Shown here in pieces: positions 31,437 through 38,293 of a stretch of 38,293 nt of DNA. The stretch comes from Candidatus Woesearchaeota archaeon (GTDB taxonomy: Archaea > Nanobdellota > Nanobdellia > SCGC-AAA011-G17 > UBA489), in NCBI GenBank assembly GCA_016845225.1, contig JAERTB010000013.1:1-38293 (forward strand), read 5' to 3'. How positions within the stretch are numbered: the stretch's first letter is position 1; each line of letters starts with the position of its first letter. The notes under the pieces were generated by a model. It did no database searches and had not been told where the DNA came from. It was given only the letters and a program-made list of their open reading frames with translations. The position numbers were made by a program, and so were the translations under genes.

Positions 31437-32408
31437 TCAAAAATCTAAAGCTCTATGTAAGTTAATATAAAATTGAAAGTTTTCATCACCAATATTATTT
31501 TCCAAATTTAACTTTCTTTCTTGAAATACTTTGTATAACTCAATCATAACCTCTTCACTAGACCTACTTCCATTTAAACTTCCTTCAACTTCTCCAATAC
31601 ATGCAGCACCATACTCCTCAATTAGAGGATTTATCATCTCATAACTCGGAGATGTAATTAAATCGCCCTCCAAATATGGCATAATTTGTGCCAAATCTTC
31701 TTCAAGATATTTGGGAACATCTAAAGCACTAGCATTTTCTCTAGTACGAAAAGCTTCACGAGAATAAAAATTTTCTATTTCAGAAACATACAAATCAGTT
31801 TCCCTTATTTCTGAAAAAGTTTTCAAAGTATCTTTATCCCAATAAGAATCAACTTGTTCTTTTGAAGGGACATCTGCCAATTCGTAAAAAGGTTTGTTCA
31901 ATTCTTCATTCGAAAGATACTGTGCATTTTCAATACTCGTTCCAATAATACCTTCCAACCTATTCCTATTATCTACTAAAAATGGATGGTCTAAGGGCAA
32001 CCTTTCGATTAAATCACCAACAGTTAATTCATTTAAGTCTCCCATCATAGAACTATAAATATTTGTGAACAATTCTCTTCTAGGTAACTGTTGAATATCC
32101 TCTGGAGAATAAAGAGAAAATGGAGAACCAGATCCAGATTCAAATAAACTCAAAACATACTCTTCATCAGTCTCTATTTTCTTCTGAGAAGACTCAATCT
32201 TTTCCTCCAAATTGGAAGAATTAACCAGTTCTCTTCTTTCAAAAGTTGCAGGTTCATCCTTAACCCCTGCATATCTCTCAACAGGAAGTGAGGGTTCTTC
32301 TAACGGAGGCAAACCATAATCTTTCTCGCAATACAATGGAGAAATTGCTGCAGCAAGCCCTAATATGGATGCACTTATAAGCAAATTCTTGTTCTTGTAA
32401 TTCAACAT
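31437..32408 (-). CDS. Predicted secreted protein, unknown function
   Basis: N-term MLNYKNKNLLISASILGLAAAISPLYCEKDYG; helical, Glu-rich, no recognisable family. Confidence 0.65.
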   Translation of the reverse strand: MLNYKNKNLLISASILGLAAAISPLYCEKDYGLPPLEEPSLPVERYAGVKDEPATFERRELVNSSNLEEKIESSQKKIETDEEYVLSLFESGSGSPFSLYSPEDIQQLPRRELFTNIYSSMMGDLNELTVGDLIERLPLDHPFLVDNRNRLEGIIGTSIENAQYLSNEELNKPFYELADVPSKEQVDSYWDKDTLKTFSEIRETDLYVSEIENFYSREAFRTRENASALDVPKYLEEDLAQIMPYLEGDLITSPSYEMINPLIEEYGAACIGEVEGSLNGSRSSEEVMIELYKVFQERKLNLENNIGDENFQFYINLHRALDF

Positions 32409-32452
32409 AGTACATTCTAAACAATGGAAATATAAAAACTATCTGGCAGTCC

Positions 32453-32971
32453 TTAAAAAATTCTAACTTTCTTCTCATTAGGTTTCCAATTCAAAGCATT
32501 CTTGGATTCATCGCCAGACATTCCAATTAATCTAGCAAAAGCTAAAAGGTCTTTAGAGCCCCTCATCTCTTTGATATTGTTAGCATAACTACAAACCACC
32601 ATCTTAGTCCCTATTTTTTGACAAATTTTGACATTTTGCCTCATTCTTCCAAGAATTCTTGCCCTTTCAACACCAGTAGCATTCAAAACAAAACTAAACC
32701 CAAAACCAATTGCCACATCATTAGTCAATGCCAATTTTGCTAAAACTTGATTCAATCCAGAAACCCTATAATGAACTTTATCTTTCAAACTTTTCAGTTC
32801 AGGATTCATTAAAACATCATTTTGTTTATTACTAACATAATTTCTATTCTTATCTTCAGTTCCACCTTCACAAATTTTTAAATCTCCGCAAGTAAGTACT
32901 TTAGAAAATCCTAATTTCTTTCCTTGAGATTTAATTTCTTCATCCACTTCACATCTAACAATATCTAACAT
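32453..32971 (-). CDS. rnp3: RNase P protein component 3 (Rpp30)
   Basis: KVHYRVSGLNQVLAKLALTNDVAIGFGFSFVLNATGVERARILGRMRQNVKICQKIGTKMVVCSYA. Start set to MLDIVRCE. Confidence 0.92.
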   Translation of the reverse strand: MLDIVRCEVDEEIKSQGKKLGFSKVLTCGDLKICEGGTEDKNRNYVSNKQNDVLMNPELKSLKDKVHYRVSGLNQVLAKLALTNDVAIGFGFSFVLNATGVERARILGRMRQNVKICQKIGTKMVVCSYANNIKEMRGSKDLLAFARLIGMSGDESKNALNWKPNEKKVRIF

Positions 32972-33312
32972 TTTATTATGCAATCAAAAACTTCAACAAC
33001 CTCTTCAAATTTTTCTTTATTAATTTTTCCTAATTTTTTAATTATTAATTTTTTATCTAATTTTAAAATGTTTTCTACTTTAATACAACAATCATCTTTT
33101 AGAATCCCCCCACTAACATCTTCAGAATTTAAAAAAACTGAAAAAAGACCTTTAGAAATATTAGAAGTAACTGCCATAACAATTACGTCTTCAGAGCATT
33201 CATTAAATTTATCATTACTAAAAACTAAAACAGGTCTAACTTTGTTTCCTTGTTGATTTGAAAAAGGAAATGGAACCAACAAAATATCTTTTTGTTGTAT
33301 TTTTGAGATCAT
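32965..33312 (-). CDS. MazF/PemK-family endoribonuclease toxin
   Basis: QKDILLVPFPFSNQQGNKVRPVLVFSND...VIVMAVTSNIS...GGILKDDCCIKVENILKLDKKLI. Confidence 0.88.
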   Translation of the reverse strand: MISKIQQKDILLVPFPFSNQQGNKVRPVLVFSNDKFNECSEDVIVMAVTSNISKGLFSVFLNSEDVSGGILKDDCCIKVENILKLDKKLIIKKLGKINKEKFEEVVEVFDCIIKC

Positions 33313-33536
33313 AAATATTTATCCCATACCTCTGCGTCTTTTTCATTATCCCAAATTTTATCAAGAGATTTTTCAGCTAAAGCTAACCATCCTTGTTTCT
33401 CTTTTTGAGATTCTTCTATTTTATCTCTCAATAAATTTCTTATAAACTCAGATTTAGAAGGATAATTCCTTGTTTTAACAAAAATATCTAATTTATCTGC
33501 TTCTGGTTGGGGAAGCTTAATTGTAATTGTTTTCAT
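33309..33536 (-). CDS. Ribbon-helix-helix antitoxin (CopG family)
   Basis: MKTITIKLPQPEADKLDIFVKTRNYPSKSEFIRNLLRDKIEE; overlaps the mazF-like ORF by 4 nt. Confidence 0.88.
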   Translation of the reverse strand: MKTITIKLPQPEADKLDIFVKTRNYPSKSEFIRNLLRDKIEESQKEKQGWLALAEKSLDKIWDNEKDAEVWDKYL

Positions 33537-33558
33537 GGTAATCTCTAGGGGTTACCAT
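33535..33558. promoter_or_regulatory. Inverted repeat ATGGTAA-N10-TTACCAT at antitoxin start, candidate operator
   Basis: Perfect 7-bp arms overlapping the antitoxin start codon, next to a TTTAAATAA element on the minus strand. Confidence 0.6.
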
Positions 33559-33561
33559 TAT

Positions 33562-34029
33562 TTAAATCTTTTTATTTAATCCTTTTCCTTCAATAATTTT
33601 AACTTTGTGCCCTTCTTCTTTTGATTCAATCAGGCAAGTCTCCATTATTTCTGCCTCAATATTTTCTTCTATTTTCTTTTTTGAATATTTTCTTTTTTCT
33701 AATCTTTTTCTTAAGGTCTTAACATCACATCTAACAACTACAACCAAATCAACAAACTTTTTAGGTAAATAATGACTCAAATGCCCATCAAACACAACTC
33801 CTTTCCAACCCTCTTTGTTAAAACCATCAACCAAATCTTCCAATAATAAAACTAATTCATCTACATCGACAATATAAGTTTTCAAGCTCCTATCATAATG
33901 ATCATAGACCTTATACTTTTTAACAAAATCTCCAATACTGAAATACAAATAACTCTTAGTTTTCGCTAACTTCTTAGCATATGTGGTCTTTCCAGTACCG
34001 GCACTTCCTGTAACGCATATTGTTTTCAT
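33562..34029 (-). CDS. Adenylate kinase, AK6/Fap7-like
   Basis: MKTICVTGSAGTGKTTYAKKLA (P-loop), YFSIGDFVKKYKVYDHYDRSLKTYIVDVDEL, VFDGHLSHYLP, VVVRCDVKTLRKRLEKRKYSKKKIEENIEAEIM. Confidence 0.88.
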   Translation of the reverse strand: MKTICVTGSAGTGKTTYAKKLAKTKSYLYFSIGDFVKKYKVYDHYDRSLKTYIVDVDELVLLLEDLVDGFNKEGWKGVVFDGHLSHYLPKKFVDLVVVVRCDVKTLRKRLEKRKYSKKKIEENIEAEIMETCLIESKEEGHKVKIIEGKGLNKKI

Positions 34030-34101
34030 ACTATATAAAACACTAAAATCATTTAAAAAGTCTCTCAAAAACTACTTAAGAAAGTTAAAACATATTATCT
34101 T

Positions 34102-34557
34102 ATGTTTAAAACGGATTACTTTCAAAGCCTAGTAAATGAAACATTAACTCAACTTATGGAAGAAGATGAAAGATTCATAATTTCACAAAACTATTATAAT
34201 TTTTATGAAGTAACTGGAGAATTGAAAGTAATTCAAAAAAATTTAGATTATTATATACAACAAGAAATAGAATCTGACTTTGTTCCAGAAAAAAATTTAG
34301 AACAATTCATTGATGAGTGTTTATTAAAAGATAAAGTATTTACTTGTGATCAAAGTCCTTTAAAAAATTATAAATCCAAGTTAGAACAATTCAAAACTAT
34401 TTTTCCTCAAAAAGAAAAAATTTCCCAAAGCAAATTAGAAATTAAAATAAATTATAGAGGTTTTAAAGAAAAATTGTTTAGAGAAAGTTTAATTGGCTAC
34501 TTAATCGCACCTACAGGATTATTAACGAGCCATTACGCACCAAAAACTAATGAATAA
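34102..34557 (+). CDS. Hypothetical protein, 151 aa
   Basis: Intact ORF between divergent AK6 and convergent pyrH; no recognised family. Confidence 0.55.
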   Translation: MFKTDYFQSLVNETLTQLMEEDERFIISQNYYNFYEVTGELKVIQKNLDYYIQQEIESDFVPEKNLEQFIDECLLKDKVFTCDQSPLKNYKSKLEQFKTIFPQKEKISQSKLEIKINYRGFKEKLFRESLIGYLIAPTGLLTSHYAPKTNE

Positions 34558-35230
34558 TTGTTCCAACATATTTTTCATTTCTTAATAATCTCTTTAGATT
34601 GGGAATACTTCCACCAATAATGTAGGTCGTAATATTGTTTTTCTTAATTATCTTAGAAGCATTTTGATCTAAAACAAAATGTTGTCCGGGATGATATTTC
34701 ATCGCCATAACTCTTTTATGGAAATTTAAAAAACTGATATCTGAAGTAAACTTTGCATTTTTAGAAGTCTTTGGATTCTTATCATATAATCCTTTAACAT
34801 TTGTTACATTAATGAATCTAGTTTTTAGTTTATGTGCAATTGCTGCAGCAGTTCCGTCGCTTGTTTGATCTGGAGCATACCTCAATCCGCCACAAAATAC
34901 GACCTTATGTTTAACCAACATATTTTTCACTTCTTTGATAGAAGTGGGCAAGTGTCTAGTGTTTGCACACTTTCCAAAAGCATTAGCCATCATTCTTGCA
35001 TTAGTTCTTGTAATTGCAATTCCAAAATGAGATAAAAATTCTTTATTTGAATTAAAATGCTCTAATGCTTCCATGTAAGTTCTTGCAATGGTTCCTCCAC
35101 CAATCACAATCACAAACTTTCTATCTCTAAAAGAATTAATTAATTTTTTTAATTTTTTAATATAAGAATAATTAACAGAGCATCCATCAAATAGAAGACT
35201 CCCTCCAACACTTAACACCTCAACTTTCAT
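34547..35230 (-). CDS. pyrH: UMP kinase (archaeal-type PyrH)
   Basis: VLSVGGSLLF, FVIVIGGGTIARTYMEA, GGLRYAPDQTSDGTAAAIAHKLKTRFINVTNVKGLYDKNPK. Confidence 0.93.
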   Translation of the reverse strand: MKVEVLSVGGSLLFDGCSVNYSYIKKLKKLINSFRDRKFVIVIGGGTIARTYMEALEHFNSNKEFLSHFGIAITRTNARMMANAFGKCANTRHLPTSIKEVKNMLVKHKVVFCGGLRYAPDQTSDGTAAAIAHKLKTRFINVTNVKGLYDKNPKTSKNAKFTSDISFLNFHKRVMAMKYHPGQHFVLDQNASKIIKKNNITTYIIGGSIPNLKRLLRNEKYVGTIIH

Positions 35231-35267
35231 AGGAATATAATCTTAAAACTCATTTAAATAATTGTCT

Positions 35268-35690
35268 CTATTCTAATCTATTGCGATGTTCTAAGGAATC
35301 AAACAAACAATCAACAAGCGTAGTCCCATAACTCATTACATATGATTCTCTTTCTCCATAATTGTCTTTTTCTTTATTGAAAATTACTCTCAAGCCTAAT
35401 CCTCTTTTATTTCCAAATTGTTTTTCATCTTCGATTATAATTTTGCTAACAACAAATACACCCTTACCATTTCCAAGAACCATATAATCTTCTTCTGCTA
35501 AATAATCAGCAATAGATTTCATTTGAGTTTTATATTCTCCAATCAAATCTTGTATTTGAATATTTACTCCTCTCTGATAATATGGTCTCAACCAATATTC
35601 AAAAAATTTATTTTCTTCAGGAGCCATGCCTTCCAAAAATTCAAAAGCTGATTGTTCATTTTTTTTTGAAAATTCAAAATCGTCCATCAT
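35268..35690 (-). CDS. Hypothetical protein, 140 aa
   Basis: ORF overlapping the upstream DUF357-like gene by 4 nt; no recognised family. Confidence 0.6.
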   Translation of the reverse strand: MMDDFEFSKKNEQSAFEFLEGMAPEENKFFEYWLRPYYQRGVNIQIQDLIGEYKTQMKSIADYLAEEDYMVLGNGKGVFVVSKIIIEDEKQFGNKRGLGLRVIFNKEKDNYGERESYVMSYGTTLVDCLFDSLEHRNRLE

Positions 35691-36016
35691 TCATCATCCA
35701 CCGTAAATAATCTTGAATCTTTTACTGCCCAAAGACCGATTCTTGCACCAGCATCTAACCAACCATGTGCATAGTTTAATGCAGCAAATGCATTGATATA
35801 ATCATCTTTATCTCTGAAATGTTGAGCATCCGATAAATACCTCTCAATCATATCTAAGAAATCTTCTCTTGCACCATCAACCTTTACCTCTGAAGGCGTT
35901 TCTTTAGCTTTTTCATAAGCCTCTTTACTAATAGAAAAATACTTATCCAATTTATCGTCGCTAACTTCTTTCACTGTAAAATACTCAAGAATTAGCTGTT
36001 TAAATGATTTACTCAT
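35687..36016 (-). CDS. DUF357-family protein
   Basis: MIERYLSDAQHFRDKDDYINAFAALNYAHGWLDAGARIGLW, the typical DUF357 helical pattern. Confidence 0.75.
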   Translation of the reverse strand: MSKSFKQLILEYFTVKEVSDDKLDKYFSISKEAYEKAKETPSEVKVDGAREDFLDMIERYLSDAQHFRDKDDYINAFAALNYAHGWLDAGARIGLWAVKDSRLFTVDDE

Positions 36017-38293
36017 ACCTAGCATAATCACTTATTCTAACTTCATCAATTAAACCATTGAAAGGTCTCTGATCCCCAGTTGTCCAAATTCCTATATTAA
36101 ACAAATCTCCATTATTAATAACAACATTTCCACTCAATCCGGTTTTCTCTGCATAAAGTACACCATCAAGAAATATTTTAATTGAAGAACCATCATATTG
36201 TGCAGCAACATGATACCACTGATCATTTTGTAAATCAACACTTCCACTCAATGTTGTTTGACCTAAACCATAGATATTAAACGAAGCAAATAAATGCTTA
36301 CGCAAAATCCTAAAATAATTAGCATTACTAGTTTGATCTGTTAAAAATACTTGATCAGGTGCAACATTTCTCGGATAAATCCATGCCTCCCATGTAAATT
36401 TATCAGTAACATCAATATCCATTCCTACAATCTGTACATAATCGTCTTCTTCTCCATCAAAACTTAATGCAGTTCCATATTTTCCATCAGCCCAATCTCC
36501 AAACATAACCTTGCCAGCATCATTCATTCGTTTAATTTGATCATCAGAAACAGCAGTTGAATAAACTCCAACCTCATCAATCATTCCATAGAAATTACTT
36601 GTATACCCATCACCGATAAGTAAATTCAAATTACTATTTACTGCCTGAGCATAATTAGCATTATCTTCTAAAATCTCTGCTCCATTTTTATACCATCTTA
36701 ATTTCATATTTTTTAAATCACGAACAAGAGCCAATTGTACCCATTCATTAGCATTGTAGTTATTGTTATTAGCAATGCCTTGATAAGGCTGAGCATTGCT
36801 TCCTGCAGTTCCATAATAATAATTTAAACTTCCACTAGGTTCTAAAGTAATTGTTCCCTCACCACCATAAGCTTTGTTATAAGGATTTTTTCTCCTTCCA
36901 TCACCCTTAACTGCTGGATTAAGCCACATAATAATAGTTTGATCATCAATTATTTGTAACTCAGTAGGATTTCCAAAATCAACATAATCATCCACACCAT
37001 CAAATTCTAAACTTTGACCAGAAACCCCTGAAGCAAATCCAGAAAATGCAACTCTTTGCATATCATAATAATCACTAACTTCTTGTGCAGTGAACGATTT
37101 AGAATAAACAGCAACTTCATCAATAATTCCTTCAAAATTTTGACCAATTGTTAAAGGTGTGTTTGCACTTGAAGCCATTGTTTCAGTCACAGAACTATCT
37201 GAAGATTCCAAAACACCGTCAATATAAAGTTCCATTTTATTAGTACTTAAAACTCCAGCATAATGATACCAAGTATCTGCATTAAATGCAGTATTAGAAA
37301 TTATAGATTTACATGTTCCACTCCAACAATATTGAAAATTAATTTTTCCACTATTTTTATCAAAATGTGCACCATAACCTCCAATATTCCAAGGCCGTTT
37401 CATCAGAAAGAGTGGATAATTAGAAGAAGCACCAACAATATCAACTGAAGGTTTAAACCATCCCATTATAGTAACTGCATTTTGCTGAATATCAAGACTT
37501 GGAGAATCAGGAACAATAACATAATCATTTGAATCAAATTCTAAACAAAATCCAGACACCAAACAATCATATCCATTAGTTGAACTACCAGATTTCCAAA
37601 CAACACTAGTTCCCAGACTACCATCGTTTCCATTTCCACTATCGTCTTTAGTTATAGTTCCAGAACCTTCATCAAAATGAAATCTTAAAACATTATTTGA
37701 AAAATCAAAACCTCCAAAATTCACCATAGTTCCATCAAGACCATTCCCACTATAATCATTAACATCACCATCAAAATGCAACAACAATTCAGTATTTCCA
37801 TAATGCGTTCCATCATTTCCATTACTGCTTTCATCTCTAATCAAAGCACCATCACTTTCATCAAATTTATACAATAAAAGAGTGCTACCATCAGAACCAT
37901 AACCATTCCCACTTCCGCCTCCTCCAAAAGCTTGCGAATTTCCATTAGAAATTAAAGCTATTAAAGATGTAGCCTTAGAATGCATAATAGAACTGTCAAC
38001 AAATTTATATGCAAAATCTAATCTGTCATCAAAAACCTCTAATCCTTCGAATGGACAACCAGTTACAGTAAATAATTTTTCTTCGCCATTTTTCAATGAA
38101 ATATCATCAGAAGAAACTGTACAATCTGTATGTGTAAAAGAAATAGAATCCAAATTTTTTCCTTGGCCATTCAAAACTTTCAGTTGTATACTTCCCTCAT
38201 CAACTAAAAAATCTTTACATAAAAATCCAGGACCCATCATACATTTTTCATTAACAAACATTTTATGTCCTCCAAATGTAAACCACAAAGAAC
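36009..38293 (-). CDS. Large secreted protein with multiple LamG/concanavalin-like domains (5' partial)
   Basis: Three LamG-like units ending in IIDEVAVYSKSF, MIDEVGVYSTAV, LIDEVRISDYARYE; short FxFDE...SGNGNDG repeats. Frame is open to the window edge; the ORF-track 'M' is a TTG codon. Confidence 0.9.
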   Translation of the reverse strand, partial: SLWFTFGGHKMFVNEKCMMGPGFLCKDFLVDEGSIQLKVLNGQGKNLDSISFTHTDCTVSSDDISLKNGEEKLFTVTGCPFEGLEVFDDRLDFAYKFVDSSIMHSKATSLIALISNGNSQAFGGGGSGNGYGSDGSTLLLYKFDESDGALIRDESSNGNDGTHYGNTELLLHFDGDVNDYSGNGLDGTMVNFGGFDFSNNVLRFHFDEGSGTITKDDSGNGNDGSLGTSVVWKSGSSTNGYDCLVSGFCLEFDSNDYVIVPDSPSLDIQQNAVTIMGWFKPSVDIVGASSNYPLFLMKRPWNIGGYGAHFDKNSGKINFQYCWSGTCKSIISNTAFNADTWYHYAGVLSTNKMELYIDGVLESSDSSVTETMASSANTPLTIGQNFEGIIDEVAVYSKSFTAQEVSDYYDMQRVAFSGFASGVSGQSLEFDGVDDYVDFGNPTELQIIDDQTIIMWLNPAVKGDGRRKNPYNKAYGGEGTITLEPSGSLNYYYGTAGSNAQPYQGIANNNNYNANEWVQLALVRDLKNMKLRWYKNGAEILEDNANYAQAVNSNLNLLIGDGYTSNFYGMIDEVGVYSTAVSDDQIKRMNDAGKVMFGDWADGKYGTALSFDGEEDDYVQIVGMDIDVTDKFTWEAWIYPRNVAPDQVFLTDQTSNANYFRILRKHLFASFNIYGLGQTTLSGSVDLQNDQWYHVAAQYDGSSIKIFLDGVLYAEKTGLSGNVVINNGDLFNIGIWTTGDQRPFNGLIDEVRISDYARYE

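Noticed and set aside
32278-32478. 66-aa minus ORF overlapping the start of the secreted protein and end of rnp3
   Set aside because: Out of frame with both better-supported genes and with no protein-like features.

Overview
AT-rich, gene-dense window that looks chromosomal and archaeal, probably from a DPANN-type lineage (inferred from gene content, not from a search). It has archaeal translation genes (L7Ae, S28e, L24e, S6e, S2, aIF5B, aIF2-gamma, GluRS), an exosome/proteasome superoperon (Pop5, PsmA, SBDS, Rrp4, Rrp41, Rrp42, RpoK), Rpp30, an AK6/Fap7-like kinase, archaeal-type UMP kinase, UppS, a CaCA exchanger, bacterial-type gyrase (GyrB plus GyrA) and many secreted proteins of unknown function. 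Strongest points for follow-up: (1) a divergent 344-aa proteasome-beta/HslV-like Ntn-hydrolase candidate at 12220-13254, with every expected catalytic position apparently retained; (2) a 434-aa intein with an HNH endonuclease in GyrB (18495-19796) that, from memory, strongly resembles the cyanobacterial GyrB intein; (3) an RHH-MazF toxin-antitoxin pair overlapping the RNase P subunit gene rnp3; (4) perfect inverted repeats directly against start codons of RHH and other genes; (5) a secreted-protein gene interrupted by one in-frame TAA; (6) an uncharacterised ORF fused into the gyrB-gyrA operon; (7) a canonical archaeal translation gene cluster broken up by oppositely oriented protease-like genes. 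No rRNA, tRNA or CRISPR array was recognised by eye.
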